From the NCBI RefSeq assembly GCF_900099605.1, contig NZ_FNDK01000020.1, positions 1 to 61,801 on the forward strand: a stretch of 61,801 nucleotides of DNA. Direction: 5' to 3'. The stretch's first letter is position 1; the number at the start of each line of letters is the position of its first letter. The notes below the pieces were generated by a model. The model was not told the DNA's origin. It worked only from the letters and a program-made list of their open reading frames with translations, and did not search any database. Below are positions 10,471 through 19,667 of the stretch, piece after piece. The position numbers were made by a program, and so were the translations under genes. This DNA comes from Alteribacillus persepolensis. Its GTDB lineage: Bacteria; Bacillota; Bacilli; Bacillales; Marinococcaceae.

Positions 10471-11160
10471 ATGAAATACGCTGTTGTAATCCCTGCAGCC
10501 GGACAAGGAAAGCGAATGCAGGCTGGGTTTAACAAACAATTTCTAATGCTGGAAAAAAAGCCTGTTATTATTCATACTGTTTCTGTTTTTGCTCATGACC
10601 CTTGGTGTGAACGAATTGTGGTTGTGGCTAATGAAAATGAAATAGAAGACATGAAGCAGTTAATACAGGATTGGAAGATACCAAACGATATTGACGTAGT
10701 ACCGGGCGGAAGCGAAAGGCAAGACAGTGTCATGGAAGGGTTAAGGCATATAAGTGCAGCAGAGATTGTGCTTATTCACGATGGGGCTCGTCCTTTTATC
10801 CGTCCGCTTCATATTCATAAGTTAGTAGAAAAAGCACAGCATCAAGGTGCTGCCGTGCTTGGGGTGAAAATAAAAGATACAATGAAAAGAGTGAAAGATC
10901 ACCTTGTACTTGAAACCATTGATCGTTCTTATGTGTGGTCTGTGCAGACACCACAAGCATTTCAGTTTCCAGTTATTTATGATGCTTATAAAAAAGCCCA
11001 GGAAGAAGGATTTAGAGGTACAGATGATACGAGTCTTGTGGAGCGTACAGGCTTTCCGGTACACATCATAGAAGGTGACTACAATAACATTAAACTAACC
11101 ACACCAGAAGATATAACGATTGCTCAAGCTATTTTAAAAAAACAAACAGAGGAGGACTAA
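10471..11160 (+). CDS. ispD: 2-C-methyl-D-erythritol 4-phosphate cytidylyltransferase
   Basis: A 229-residue nucleotidyltransferase of the MEP isoprenoid pathway; it joins MEP and CTP. The CTP-binding loop PAAGQGKRM (8-16) with K22 nearby, the [10 protein letters not shown] block and IHDGARPF (metal-binding Asp) are all present. The ATG follows GGGAGAGG. It is followed after one base by ispF, so the two non-consecutive pathway steps are made together. Confidence 0.98.
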   Translation: MKYAVVIPAAGQGKRMQAGFNKQFLMLEKKPVIIHTVSVFAHDPWCERIVVVANENEIEDMKQLIQDWKIPNDIDVVPGGSERQDSVMEGLRHISAAEIVLIHDGARPFIRPLHIHKLVEKAQHQGAAVLGVKIKDTMKRVKDHLVLETIDRSYVWSVQTPQAFQFPVIYDAYKKAQEEGFRGTDDTSLVERTGFPVHIIEGDYNNIKLTTPEDITIAQAILKKQTEED

Positions 11161-11161
11161 G

Positions 11162-11638
11162 ATGAGGATAGGACACGGTTTTGACGTTCACCAATTGACA
11201 GTTGATCGTCCTCTTATTATTGGCGGTGTACATATTCCACATGAACAAGGACTAAAAGGGCACTCTGATGCTGATGTGCTGCTGCATGCTGTTTCCGATG
11301 CACTGCTTGGAGCTGTTGGAGAAGGAGATATTGGCAAGCATTTCCCAGATAATGATCCGGCTTTTAAAGATGCAGATTCTTCAAAGCTTCTAAAACATGT
11401 CTTTCAGATAGTAAAAGACAAAGGATACTGTCTCGGTAATGCGGATTGTACTATTTTAGCGGAAAAGCCGAAAATGGCCCCTTATATTGAAGATATGCGT
11501 GTTGTCATTGCTGATTTAGCCGAAGCTGACAAGGAACTGGTAAACGTGAAAGCCACCACCACAGAAAAGCTCGGTTTTACAGGAAGACAAGAAGGTATCG
11601 CAGCTCATGCGGTTGTGCTTTTGCAACCAAGGTCATAA
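11162..11638 (+). CDS. ispF: 2-C-methyl-D-erythritol 2,4-cyclodiphosphate synthase
   Basis: A 158-residue enzyme of the MEP pathway that forms the cyclic diphosphate with release of CMP. The metal ligands D8 and H10 in GFDVH are seen, as are the [17 protein letters not shown] block and the C-terminal [14 protein letters not shown] substrate loop. It is a trimer in known relatives. The start follows GAGGAGG inside the end of ispD, one base after the ispD stop. Confidence 0.98.
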   Translation: MRIGHGFDVHQLTVDRPLIIGGVHIPHEQGLKGHSDADVLLHAVSDALLGAVGEGDIGKHFPDNDPAFKDADSSKLLKHVFQIVKDKGYCLGNADCTILAEKPKMAPYIEDMRVVIADLAEADKELVNVKATTTEKLGFTGRQEGIAAHAVVLLQPRS

Positions 11639-11742
11639 TTTTATTCTTTTGGAAATGGTGGTAAAATAGGACAGGTGTATGACGATGGATAAAACAGTTT
11701 GAACTGATTACTATACTATATTGAAATAGGAAGGTGTAGAAG

Positions 11743-13203
11743 ATGACAAAGGAAGTACGAGTACGGTTTGCTCCTAGTCCAACTGGACATCTCCATATTG
11801 GAGGTGCCCGTTCGGCTTTGTTTAATTATTTATTTGCACGAAACCAAGGCGGCAAGTTTATTATTAGAATTGAAGACACCGACCAAGCACGTAATGTGGA
11901 AGATGCTACGGAAAAATTAATGGACAGCATGAAATGGCTTGGTATTGACTGGGATGAAAGTGTAGATATTGGCGGGCCCTATGCGCCGTATCGAAGCATG
12001 GAAAGGTTAGACATTTACCAAAAATACATCCAGCAATTGCTCGATGAGGGAAAAGCTTACTACGATTATATGACCGAGGAAGAGTTAGAAAAGGAACGTG
12101 AAGAACAGTTAGCCAGAGGAGAAGCTCCGAAATACAGCGGTCGCGATCGTGACTTAACAGAGGAAGAACGGAAAGCTTATGAAGCAAAAGGGATTAAACC
12201 ATCGATTCGGTTCCGCGTGCCGGAAAATCAACAAGTGAAGATACAGGATGCCGTTCGTGGCGAGGTGACATTTGATACGAATGATATTGGGGACTTTGTT
12301 ATCGCACGTAAAGACGGGATTCCTACGTACAACTTTGCGGTTGTCATCGATGACCATACCATGCAGATTTCTCATGTTATCCGGGGTGAAGAGCACTTAT
12401 CGAATGCACCTCGTCAGGCGCTTGTATATGAAGCACTGGGATTTGAAAAACCAACGTTTGCCCATGCCTCATTAATTCTAAATCCTGACCGGCAGAAGAT
12501 GAGCAAACGAGATGAATCAATCATTCAATTTGTTGAACAATATAAAGAACTTGGGTACTTACCGGAGGCTATTGTAAATTTCCTTGCGCTTCTTGGCTGG
12601 TCACCTGTTGGAGAAGAAGAAATCTTTCCGCTAGCAGAGTTGGAAAACCAGTTCAGCTTAGAACGCGTATCCAAAGCCCCTGCGGTATTTGATACAGATA
12701 AACTCGCTTGGATGAACAATCAATACGTAAAAGAAGCAGATGTAGATCGTTTAACGAAACTAGCGCTTCCGCATTTACAAAAACACGATAAGCTTCCGGT
12801 TGATATGTCTGATGAGCAATACGAGTGGGCCAAAAAACTTGTTGCGCTGTATCAAGAACAAATGCACTATGCAGCTGAAATCACTGACTTGACGGAGTTG
12901 TTCTTCAAAGAAGAAATATCGTATAATGAAGAAGCTAAGGAAGTACTGAGTGGAGAACAGGTTCCACAAGTATTAGAGCAGTTTTCTAAAGAGTTAAATG
13001 AATTAGAGGAGTTTACGCCGGAACAGGTGAAAGCAGCGACAAAAGCAACTCAAAAAGCAACTGGACAAAAAGGCAAGAAGTTATTCATGCCAATCCGCGT
13101 TGCTGTGACTGGCCAAACTCATGGCCCTGAGCTCCCTCATGCGATATCACTGCTGGGCAAAGATGTTGTTCAAACAAGACTGAATCAGGCAACTCAGCAG
13201 TAA
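11743..13203 (+). CDS. gltX: Glutamyl-tRNA synthetase
   Basis: A 486-residue class Ib synthetase. The HIGH-type motif is HIGG (18-21) and the KMSKS-type motif is KMSKR (252-256). In Bacillus this enzyme also charges tRNA-Gln with glutamate, which GatCAB then amidates; I infer the same here because the family is the non-discriminating type. The ATG follows AGGAAGGTG. A TGGTAAAAT extended -10 around 11659-11667 is the best promoter candidate in the 104-base gap. A cysteine T-box follows the gene. Confidence 0.97.
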   Translation: MTKEVRVRFAPSPTGHLHIGGARSALFNYLFARNQGGKFIIRIEDTDQARNVEDATEKLMDSMKWLGIDWDESVDIGGPYAPYRSMERLDIYQKYIQQLLDEGKAYYDYMTEEELEKEREEQLARGEAPKYSGRDRDLTEEERKAYEAKGIKPSIRFRVPENQQVKIQDAVRGEVTFDTNDIGDFVIARKDGIPTYNFAVVIDDHTMQISHVIRGEEHLSNAPRQALVYEALGFEKPTFAHASLILNPDRQKMSKRDESIIQFVEQYKELGYLPEAIVNFLALLGWSPVGEEEIFPLAELENQFSLERVSKAPAVFDTDKLAWMNNQYVKEADVDRLTKLALPHLQKHDKLPVDMSDEQYEWAKKLVALYQEQMHYAAEITDLTELFFKEEISYNEEAKEVLSGEQVPQVLEQFSKELNELEEFTPEQVKAATKATQKATGQKGKKLFMPIRVAVTGQTHGPELPHAISLLGKDVVQTRLNQATQQ

Positions 13204-13224
13204 GGTAACAGCAAAACATGATAA

Positions 13225-13466
13225 TGGATATCACGATGATGGGAAAAAGTAAGAATGCTGATTCCTGCACAGAGAGAATCACGGCTGCTGAGAGTGATTT
13301 CTGGAATTCATTCTGAACATGCATCCCAGAGTCTTCTGTTGAATAAAGTAGGCAGAAGCGGTTTGCAGCCGTTACCTGTAGAAGAGAAAGGTAATTAACC
13401 TTTAAACAGAGTGGGACCGCGCGTCAAGCGTCTCTGTGCTAATAGAGCATAGAGGCGCTTTTTTAT
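13225..13466 (+). promoter_or_regulatory. Cysteine T-box leader of cysES
   Basis: A T-box riboswitch. GATGATGGGAAAAAGTAAG lies near the start and the AGAGAG block at about 13271. The specifier region GAACATGCATCCCAGAG places UGC (Cys) at 13320-13322. The T-box motif GTGGGACCGCG is at 13411-13421. The terminator is AGCGTCTCTGTGCT (13427-13440) against AGCATAGAGGCGCT (13446-13459) with a T run. Uncharged tRNA-Cys would pair with the T-box bulge and allow read-through into cysE and cysS. The 5' limit is approximate. Confidence 0.9.
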
Positions 13467-13470
13467 TTAG

Positions 13471-13816
13471 GAGCAAACACTTTTGGCATGTTTCATACGC
13501 TGTTTGACACAGGGGATAGGAAAGAGATGTTTTGCAGAAGTTGTCGGCTTTCTTTTGCAAATACTGTGTATGAGTACTGAGAACATTGCTCTGCAGTCAC
13601 GGATGCTCCTTTTATATGAAATACAGAAACAGCGCGCCCGTTTTAGAGAGATTCTTTTAGCTTAGCCTGTTTTTCTTGTTTCATCATAACTGTACTTTGC
13701 TAATAAAACAGGAAAAGCGTTCTAAGAAATATTCGTATCGTATGGGTCAGACTGGCCCGGTCAAGTACTAACTGCAACAAACGTACTGGCGGTTTTGAGG
13801 GGAGGAGAGAAGCTGT
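13471..13816 (+). other. 346-base untranslated stretch between T-box and cysE, with a doubtful small ORF
   Basis: This gap is unusually long for a T-box gene. It contains a 60-codon reading frame, TTG at 13483 to TAG at 13665, with AGGAG (13469-13473) nine bases upstream and four cysteines in its first 29 residues. I recognise no relative and its composition is not convincing. An inverted repeat CCTGTTTT/AAAACAGG spans 13666-13712. No clear internal promoter is seen. Confidence 0.3.
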
Positions 13817-14482
13817 ATGTTCAAGACGTTTAAAAATGATATTGATGTTGTTTTTGACCAGGACCCGGCCGCTAGAAGCAGGCTGGAAGTGGTATTAACT
13901 TACTCGGGTGTTCACGCAATTTGGGCGCACCGTGTTGCACACTGGCTTTGGAAGAAAAAAATGTATTTTCTGGGAAGGCTTCTTTCGCAGGTTAGCCGTT
14001 TTTTTACTGGGATTGAAATTCATCCGGGAGCGGTTATTGGAGAACGTCTGTTTATTGACCATGGCATGGGTGTGGTTATTGGGGAAACATGTGAAATAGG
14101 AGACAATGTCACGATTTATCAAGGAGTAACATTAGGCGGTACAGGGAAAGAAAAAGGAAAGCGCCATCCTACCATTGAAGATAACGTACTAATAGCGACA
14201 GGAGCAAAAATCCTTGGTTCTATGACAATTGGAAAACATTCACGTATAGGGGCAGGATCAGTGGTGTTAAACGAAGTTCCGCCGAATTCAACTGTTGTTG
14301 GTATACCGGCAAAAGTGGTCGTTCAAGACGGGGTGAAAGTGAAAAAAGATGAACTGGCCCACCACATTCTCCCGGACCCAGTTGCTGATAAATTTAATGA
14401 ATTAGAAACAGAAATAGCAGAGCTCAAAAAAGAACTAGAAGCATATAAAAATAACAAAACGAATGGAAGGACCGATGCATAA
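13817..14482 (+). CDS. cysE: Serine O-acetyltransferase
   Basis: A 221-residue enzyme that acetylates serine with acetyl-CoA, the first step of cysteine synthesis. It has the short N-terminal helical domain typical of Gram-positive forms, followed by a left-handed beta-helix of hexapeptide repeats (about 68-175) with the catalytic [10 protein letters not shown] block and the [12 protein letters not shown] loop. The tail (about 185-221) is lysine and glutamate rich. The ATG follows GGGGAGGAG. The stop overlaps cysS by one base, so precursor synthesis and cysteine charging are co-regulated by the T-box. Confidence 0.97.
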   Translation: MFKTFKNDIDVVFDQDPAARSRLEVVLTYSGVHAIWAHRVAHWLWKKKMYFLGRLLSQVSRFFTGIEIHPGAVIGERLFIDHGMGVVIGETCEIGDNVTIYQGVTLGGTGKEKGKRHPTIEDNVLIATGAKILGSMTIGKHSRIGAGSVVLNEVPPNSTVVGIPAKVVVQDGVKVKKDELAHHILPDPVADKFNELETEIAELKKELEAYKNNKTNGRTDA

Positions 14483-15879
14483 TGGCCATACAGTTGTATA
14501 ATACATTGGCTCGCAAAAAAGAAACGTTTGTGCCGTTAAAAGAGGGAAAAGTAAAAATGTATGTATGCGGCCCTACCGTGTATAACTATATACACATCGG
14601 TAACGCCCGTCCTGCTATTGTGTTTGATATGGTCAGGAAATACTTGGAATACAGAGGGTATGATGTGGAATTTGTATCCAACTTCACTGATGTGGATGAT
14701 AAAATTATTAAAGCTGCACAGGAAATGCAAGAGGAAGTTCCTGTGTTAGCAGAGCGTTTCATTGAGGCGTATTTTGAAGACACTGGTGCATTGGGTGTGA
14801 AAAAAGCAGATTATCACCCAAGAGTGACAGAAACGATGCCAGAAATTATAGCCTTTATTGAGGCGTTAATTCGTAAAGGATATGCTTATGAAGCGGATGG
14901 AGACGTCTATTTTGAAACAAAAGCATTTAAAGAGTATGGAAAGCTGTCGTCTCAATCTGTTCATGATCTGCAATTAGGAGCTCGTATTGAGATTGGGGAA
15001 AAAAAGAATGATCCACTGGATTTTGTGTTATGGAAACAAGCAAAAGAAGGGGAAATTTCTTGGGATAGTCCGTGGGGGCAAGGTCGCCCTGGCTGGCACA
15101 TTGAATGTTCTGCAATGGTGAAAAAGTACCTGGGAGATACTATTGATATCCATGCAGGCGGGCAAGATTTGGCATTTCCTCATCACGAAAATGAAATTGC
15201 TCAATCAGAAGCCTTAAACGAAGCTTCGATGGCAAAATATTGGCTTCACAACGGGTATATTCAAATCAATAATGAGAAAATGTCAAAATCACTCGGAAAT
15301 TTTGTTTTGGTTCATGACATTATTCAACAACATCAGCCGGAAGTGGTACGCTTTTTCATGCTGCAATCTCATTATCGCAGTCCGCTTAATTTCAGTGAAG
15401 AGTTATTAGCAAGTGCCAAAAATAGTCTAGAGCGCATTCACACAACGACCAATAATTTGAAGCACCGTTTGCAGGAAAGTGCAGATTTTGGTGAGGTTAA
15501 TGATTGGGTAGAAAAAATTCAGCAGTATAAAGAAGCGTTTATAGAAGAAATGGATGATGATTTTAACAGCGCCAATGGCATTAGTGTACTTTTTGATTTA
15601 GTCAAAAAAGCAAATCATTACTTAGAAGAAAAACATTCTTCCAAACAAGTGTTAGAGGCTTTTCTGGGTACGATACGTGAGATTGGTGATGTGCTTGATA
15701 TTCCAGTGGAATCCGGAGAAGAAATATTAGATGAAGAAATCGAACGTTTGATTGAGGAAAGAAAACAAGCGAGAAAAGAAAGAAATTTTGCGAGAGCAGA
15801 TGAGATACGGGATTCGTTAAAAGAACAGGGCATTATTTTAGAAGACACCCCGCAGGGAACAAGATGGAAGCGAGAGTAG
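14482..15879 (+). CDS. cysS: Cysteinyl-tRNA synthetase
   Basis: A 465-residue class Ia synthetase. C29 in [10 protein letters not shown] is one of the zinc ligands that read the cysteine thiol; the others lie in the GWHIECSAM and HHENE segments. The HIGH-type motif is HIGN (38-41) and KMSKS is at 266-270. Length is normal for the family. Its start overlaps the cysE stop by one base. Control by the upstream cysteine T-box is direct: low charged tRNA-Cys raises both genes. Confidence 0.98.
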   Translation: MAIQLYNTLARKKETFVPLKEGKVKMYVCGPTVYNYIHIGNARPAIVFDMVRKYLEYRGYDVEFVSNFTDVDDKIIKAAQEMQEEVPVLAERFIEAYFEDTGALGVKKADYHPRVTETMPEIIAFIEALIRKGYAYEADGDVYFETKAFKEYGKLSSQSVHDLQLGARIEIGEKKNDPLDFVLWKQAKEGEISWDSPWGQGRPGWHIECSAMVKKYLGDTIDIHAGGQDLAFPHHENEIAQSEALNEASMAKYWLHNGYIQINNEKMSKSLGNFVLVHDIIQQHQPEVVRFFMLQSHYRSPLNFSEELLASAKNSLERIHTTTNNLKHRLQESADFGEVNDWVEKIQQYKEAFIEEMDDDFNSANGISVLFDLVKKANHYLEEKHSSKQVLEAFLGTIREIGDVLDIPVESGEEILDEEIERLIEERKQARKERNFARADEIRDSLKEQGIILEDTPQGTRWKRE

Positions 15880-15883
15880 AAAG

Positions 15884-16306
15884 ATGCTAGGGAAATTTCA
15901 AGACAGTAAAGTAGATGCGAAACAATTAAATGCCCTGGCTTTAGCTTATATGGGAGATACGGTATATGACCTGTATATACGCCATTATTTAATTTCTTCG
16001 GGCCGTGTCAGGCCTCATCTTCTGCATCGTACGTCATCATCTTTTGTCTCTGCCGCAGCACAGGCTGCAGCGATGTTTGAGATGTTTGACCAAAGTGTAT
16101 TATCGGCGGAAGAAGAAGCAGTAGCCAGAAGAGGACGGAATGCTAAATCGGGAACAATACCAAAAAATACGGACCAGCATACGTATCGCTATAGTACAGC
16201 GTTTGAAGCAGTACTGGGATATTTATACTTTTTAGGCCGGGAAGACAGAATAGAGCAATTAGTGGCCTTTGCAGTGGAAACCATTGAAAGGAGAGAAACA
16301 AAATGA
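15884..16306 (+). CDS. mrnC: Mini-ribonuclease III
   Basis: A 140-residue protein made of an RNase III catalytic domain without the double-stranded RNA-binding domain. The signature is the NALALAYMGDTVYDLYIR stretch near residue 22. In B. subtilis the enzyme matures the 3' and 5' ends of 23S rRNA. It lies four bases after cysS. Its stop overlaps the rlmB start by four bases (ATGA), linking 23S processing to 23S methylation. Confidence 0.95.
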   Translation: MLGKFQDSKVDAKQLNALALAYMGDTVYDLYIRHYLISSGRVRPHLLHRTSSSFVSAAAQAAAMFEMFDQSVLSAEEEAVARRGRNAKSGTIPKNTDQHTYRYSTAFEAVLGYLYFLGREDRIEQLVAFAVETIERRETK

Positions 16307-17052
16307 AAGAGGAGTGGATTTCGGGGAAAAACCCGGTGTTAGAAGCCATACGCTCTAATCGGTCTATTCACAAAGTGTGGATAGCAGAAGGCGCCCTTAA
16401 AGGACAAACGCAGCAAATTTATCAGGCTGCCAAACAACACAATGTCATCGTACAAAAAGCTCCTCGAAAGAAGTTAGACGACCTTGCTGGTACGAATAAT
16501 CATCAAGGAGTAGTAGCCTCGGTTGCAGCGTATCAATATGCTGAGCTTGATGATATTTTTGAGAGAGCACAAGCACGTAAAGAAGAACCTTTTATTCTTT
16601 TATTAGATGAAATTGCAGACCCGCATAACTTAGGGTCGATTTTACGTACAGCAGATGCAGTTGGTGCCCACGGTGCTGTTATCCCAAAAAGGAGGTCTGT
16701 TGGGTTAACACAAGCCGTTGCAAAGTCATCTACTGGTGCTATCGAGCACGTACCGGTTGCACGAGTCACAAATATGGCACGAACCATGGATGAATTAAAA
16801 AAACGCGGCGTTTGGCTTGCTGGAACAGATGCTTCTGGAAAAGAAGATTTTAGACAATGGGATGGCAGTATGCCGCTTGGCTTAGTGATAGGAAGCGAAG
16901 GTAAGGGAATGAGCCGCTTAGTAAAAGAAAAATGTGACTTTTTGTTACAGATACCAATGGTGGGGCATGTAACATCGTTAAATGCATCTGTTGCAGCCAG
17001 TCTCTTGATGTATGAAGTATACCGGAAACGTTATCCGTTGGGAAGCGAGTAA
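16303..17052 (+). CDS. rlmB: 23S rRNA (guanosine 2'-O-) methyltransferase RlmB
   Basis: A 249-residue SPOUT-fold methyltransferase (TrmH family) that modifies a guanosine in 23S rRNA. It has an N-terminal L30e-like RNA-binding part (about 1-80) and a C-terminal knotted domain with motif 1 DEIADPHNLGSILRTADA, the GSEGKGMSRL loop, and motif 3 MVGHVTSLNASVAAS. The ATG follows GAAAGGAGAG. Four-base overlap with mrnC and two bases from rae1. Confidence 0.95.
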   Translation: MKEEWISGKNPVLEAIRSNRSIHKVWIAEGALKGQTQQIYQAAKQHNVIVQKAPRKKLDDLAGTNNHQGVVASVAAYQYAELDDIFERAQARKEEPFILLLDEIADPHNLGSILRTADAVGAHGAVIPKRRSVGLTQAVAKSSTGAIEHVPVARVTNMARTMDELKKRGVWLAGTDASGKEDFRQWDGSMPLGLVIGSEGKGMSRLVKEKCDFLLQIPMVGHVTSLNASVAASLLMYEVYRKRYPLGSE

Positions 17053-17054
17053 TA

Positions 17055-17567
17055 ATGAAAGATATATTGTTAGTAGATGGTTACAATATTATTGGAGACT
17101 GGCCGGAGTTGAAACCATTGCGTGAAAAGAACCTCGAAGAAGCGCGTGACCGGTTAATAGAGAAAATGGCAGAATATCAAGCATTCAAGGGCTGGGAAGT
17201 TAAAGTTATTTTTGATGCTCACATGGTGTCGGGTGTGGGACGAAAATACAACAACCATCTTGTTGATATTATATATACACGCGAAAACGAAACGGCAGAT
17301 GAAAGAATAGAAAAGCTCGTTGGTGAGTTGAAAAATATTGAAACAAGGGTGCATGTTGCTACTTCTGATTACGCCGAACAATCACTGACATTTGGAAGTG
17401 GTGCGCTTAGAAAATCGGCACGCGAACTAAGAGTAGAAATGGAGGTAGTCGAAAAAAATATTTCAAAGGAAGTAAAAAAACGAACCAGTCATGAGCGCGT
17501 GTCAAATTTTCCACTTACAGAGGAAATTGCTGAAATTTTTGACAAATGGCGTCGAAGCGACCGTTGA
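17055..17567 (+). CDS. rae1: Rae1 (YacP), ribosome-associated endoribonuclease
   Basis: A 170-residue NYN/PIN-like domain protein. The acidic start LLVDGYNIIGDW (residues 4-15) holds the first catalytic Asp, and FDAH and TSD supply later conserved positions. In B. subtilis the protein, Rae1, cuts mRNA in the ribosomal A site in a translation-dependent manner. It directly follows rlmB. The sigH promoter overlaps the very end of the region. Confidence 0.9.
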   Translation: MKDILLVDGYNIIGDWPELKPLREKNLEEARDRLIEKMAEYQAFKGWEVKVIFDAHMVSGVGRKYNNHLVDIIYTRENETADERIEKLVGELKNIETRVHVATSDYAEQSLTFGSGALRKSARELRVEMEVVEKNISKEVKKRTSHERVSNFPLTEEIAEIFDKWRRSDR

Positions 17568-17571
17568 GCTG

Positions 17572-17601
17572 TTGACGCTGGATTTAAAGGTGCTATATAA
17601 T
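17572..17601 (+). promoter_or_regulatory. sigma-A promoter of sigH
   Basis: TTGACG (17572-17577), an 18-base spacer, and a perfect TATAAT (17596-17601), starting five bases after the rae1 stop. In B. subtilis sigH has a promoter in this place under AbrB control; no AbrB site can be judged by eye. Confidence 0.75.
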
Positions 17602-17644
17602 ATGTCTATATTCATACAATCAGTCGAGGGGCGGAGGGATTGTA

Positions 17645-18295
17645 TTGGGTTTAGACCTCAAAGAAACAGAACAACAGTACTTTGATAAAACAGACGATGA
17701 GTTATTAGTGGAAAAAGTTCGATTAGGGGACAGTGCTGCATTAGAGTTTCTTATTAATAAGTACAAGAACTTTGTCCGAGCAAAGGCCAGGTCTTATTTT
17801 CTTATTGGCGGAGACCATGAGGATATTGTACAAGAGGGCATGATTGGCCTGTACAAAGCAATTAGAGATTTCAACGGAGACAAGCTGTCGTCGTTTAGAG
17901 CTTTTGCCGAACTGTGTATTACAAGACAAATTATTACAGCCATAAAAACAGCAACCAGGCAGAAACATATGCCGTTAAATTCATATGTTTCCCTGGACAA
18001 ACCTCTGTATGATGAAGAGTCTGAGAGAACGCTGTTGGATGTGCTGTGCGGATCAAAAGTAAGCAACCCAGAAGAACTTATTATTAATCAAGAAGAGTTT
18101 GATGATATAGAATTGAAAATTGGCGAAATACTCAGTGATCTTGAGCAAAAAGTATTAAGATTATACTTGGATGGAAGGTCTTATCAAGAGATATCCAAAG
18201 AACTGAACCGCCACGTAAAGTCCATTGATAATGCACTTCAGCGTGTAAAAAGAAAATTGGAAAAGTGTGTGGAAGTAAAGGGCGTCGGTTCGTAA
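17645..18295 (+). CDS. sigH: RNA polymerase sigma factor SigH
   Basis: A 216-residue sigma-70 family factor that directs early sporulation and stationary-phase genes. Region 2 (about 20-105, with AFAELCITRQIITAIKTATR) binds the -10 element and core enzyme. Region 4 (about 155-205, with LYLDGRSYQEISKELN) binds the -35. It starts with TTG after GGGCGGAGGG. It has its own promoter and a terminator downstream. Its presence, with kbaA, cwlD, gerD and pdaB later in the window, shows that the organism sporulates. Confidence 0.97.
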   Translation: MGLDLKETEQQYFDKTDDELLVEKVRLGDSAALEFLINKYKNFVRAKARSYFLIGGDHEDIVQEGMIGLYKAIRDFNGDKLSSFRAFAELCITRQIITAIKTATRQKHMPLNSYVSLDKPLYDEESERTLLDVLCGSKVSNPEELIINQEEFDDIELKIGEILSDLEQKVLRLYLDGRSYQEISKELNRHVKSIDNALQRVKRKLEKCVEVKGVGS

Positions 18296-18338
18296 TAAAG
18301 AAGACCTTTTATTTTGCCACCTATAAGAAAGCGTTTTC

Positions 18339-18366
18339 AAGCATCCTGTTTTTGGGATGCTTTTCT
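18339..18366 (+). terminator. Terminator after sigH
   Basis: AAGCATCC (18339-18346) pairs with GGATGCTT (18355-18362) across an eight-base loop, then a short T run. It separates sigH from the rpmG-secE-nusG unit. Confidence 0.8.
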
Positions 18367-18396
18367 GTTTGAAAACCCTGTGCCTTAAGGGGTAAA

Positions 18397-18425
18397 TTGA
18401 CACTAATGTACCAATGTGTTAAGGT
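18397..18425 (+). promoter_or_regulatory. Probable promoter of rpmG-secE-nusG
   Basis: A perfect TTGACA (18397-18402), a 17-base spacer, and TAAGGT (18420-18425). The -10 is weak but the position, just after the sigH terminator and about 45 bases before rpmG, fits. Confidence 0.5.
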
Positions 18426-18469
18426 GATTAAGCGTATGCAACAACAACCTGTCTTCCAGGAGGTGCTCA

Positions 18470-18619
18470 ATGCGGAGTAAAGTAGCACTAGCTTGTACGG
18501 TTTGTTTAGCGAGAAATTATACGACAGAGAAGAATAAACAAAAGCAGACAGACCGCATTGAGGTAAAGAAGTTTTGTAAATACTGTAATGCACATACCCT
18601 TCATCGTGAAACAAAGTAA
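18470..18619 (+). CDS. rpmG: 50S ribosomal protein L33
   Basis: A 49-residue L33. Two CxxC pairs (C9/C12 and C36/C39) form a zinc ribbon, so this is the zinc-binding C+ form. Its place before secE is that of rpmGB in B. subtilis. The ATG follows CCAGGAGGTG. Bacilli often carry a second, zinc-free L33 elsewhere that replaces this one under zinc shortage. Confidence 0.95.
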   Translation: MRSKVALACTVCLARNYTTEKNKQKQTDRIEVKKFCKYCNAHTLHRETK

Positions 18620-18728
18620 GGGGTTATTTTTTATGATTATAAATAGAAAGCAGTATGTATAGGGGAGAATCGTTTTTCTGCTGAGAGGTACATAATGCAG
18701 AAACGACGAACGGTTTGGAGGTGGCTGT

Positions 18729-18926
18729 ATGGCTGACGGCGGTGCTAAAAATCCAGTGAAGTTTCTCCGCGACGTTGGAAGAGAAATGAAGCGTGTCACG
18801 TGGCCGAGTCGCAGGGAGTTAACAAAATACACCATTGTTGTTGTTTTAACAATCTTGTTCTTTGTTATATTCTTTGCTGTTGTAGATTTGGGCTTATCGG
18901 AATTGGTGCGCGTGCTGCTTGACTAA
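18729..18926 (+). CDS. secE: Preprotein translocase subunit SecE
   Basis: A 65-residue single-span SecE of the short Gram-positive type. The amphipathic helix with EMKRVTWPSRRE (about 18-29) clamps SecY, and one membrane segment follows (about 35-58). SecY, its partner, is encoded at 44809. The ATG follows TTTGGAGGTGG. The nusG transcript continues directly from its stop. Confidence 0.96.
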   Translation: MADGGAKNPVKFLRDVGREMKRVTWPSRRELTKYTIVVVLTILFFVIFFAVVDLGLSELVRVLLD

Positions 18927-18944
18927 ATGACAATGAAGAACCAA

Positions 18945-18980
18945 AAAGGAGGAGGGAAGGACGTAACCGTCCGGACAATA
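18945..18980 (+). promoter_or_regulatory. nusG ribosome-binding site with a hairpin spacer
   Basis: The strong AAAGGAGGAGGG (18945-18956) is 24 bases from the family start codon at 18981. Between them GGACG (18959-18963) and CGTCC (18968-18972) can form a hairpin with a TAAC loop. Folding it out would leave about ten bases, a normal spacing. This is inference from the sequence; I see no other site near the start. Confidence 0.5.
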
Positions 18981-19514
18981 ATGGAAAAGAACTGGTATGT
19001 TGTACACACATATTCCGGATATGAAAATAAGGTGAAAACCAATTTGGAAAAGCGTGTAGAATCAATGGAAATGACGGATAAAATTTTTCGCGTCCTAGTT
19101 CCGGTAGAAGAAGAGACTGAGGTAAAAAACGGGAAAAGTAAGGCAGTGACCCGTAAGGTTTTCCCAGGTTACGTCATTGTAGAGATGGTAATGACCGATG
19201 ATTCCTGGTATGTGGTTCGTAACACCCCCGGAGTTACTGGTTTTGTTGGTTCCGCAGGTGCTGGTTCTAAACCCACTCCGCTTTTGCCTGATGAAGTAGA
19301 TAACATTTTGCGCCAAATGGGTGAAACAGAACCGAAAGCTGATATAGATTTGGTGCTGAAAGAATCTGTTAAAGTAAAAGAAGGTCCTTTTGCTGACTTT
19401 ACAGGCACAGTAGAAGACATAAATGCGGAAAAGCAGAAAGTGAAAGTCCATGTTAATATGTTTGGTCGTGAAACGCCTGTGGAGCTGGAATTTCATCAAG
19501 TAGAAAAGATATAA
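18981..19514 (+). CDS. nusG: Transcription termination/antitermination protein NusG
   Basis: A 177-residue NusG with the N-terminal NGN domain (about 1-110, from NWYVVHTYSGYE) that binds RNA polymerase and a C-terminal KOW domain (about 125-177, ending in NMFGRETPVELEF). In bacilli NusG promotes pausing. The ATG at 18981 gives the exact family N-terminus. In-frame ATGs at 18927 and 18933 would add 16-18 residues but lack a ribosome site. The true start therefore depends on the hairpin spacer described separately. Confidence 0.96.
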   Translation: MEKNWYVVHTYSGYENKVKTNLEKRVESMEMTDKIFRVLVPVEEETEVKNGKSKAVTRKVFPGYVIVEMVMTDDSWYVVRNTPGVTGFVGSAGAGSKPTPLLPDEVDNILRQMGETEPKADIDLVLKESVKVKEGPFADFTGTVEDINAEKQKVKVHVNMFGRETPVELEFHQVEKI

Positions 19515-19579
19515 AATCTGCTCTTGCAGTTATGCTTCACAAGTGATAAGATTTTAATGTTTGATACTAATAAAATATT

Positions 19580-19644
19580 GAGGTTGTGACAAACCACATG
19601 ACCTCGTTTTTGAGTGGGAGGACATATTGTCCGACAAACCACAT
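19580..19644 (+). promoter_or_regulatory. rplK leader with terminator-like hairpin and repeated 12-mer
   Basis: GAGGT-TGTG (19580-19588) can pair with CACA-TG-ACCTC (19595-19605), followed by GTTTTTG, so it resembles a weak attenuator. The 12-mer GACAAACCACAT occurs in its loop and 3' arm (19588-19599) and exactly again at 19633-19644, just before the rplK ribosome site. The second copy could compete for the same pairing. The function is inferred. Confidence 0.4.
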
Positions 19645-19667
19645 CACGGACTAAGGAGGTGTGTCGC

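Noticed and set aside
13483-13665. 60-codon frame after the T-box as a firm gene
   Set aside because: It has a good ribosome site but no recognised relative and unconvincing composition; kept only as a finding.
18927-18980. Extended N-terminus of NusG
   Set aside because: The added residues do not match the family and the upstream ATGs lack a ribosome site; the family start is 18981.
19614-19667. Extended N-terminus of L11
   Set aside because: It lies before the AAGGAGGTG site and does not resemble L11.
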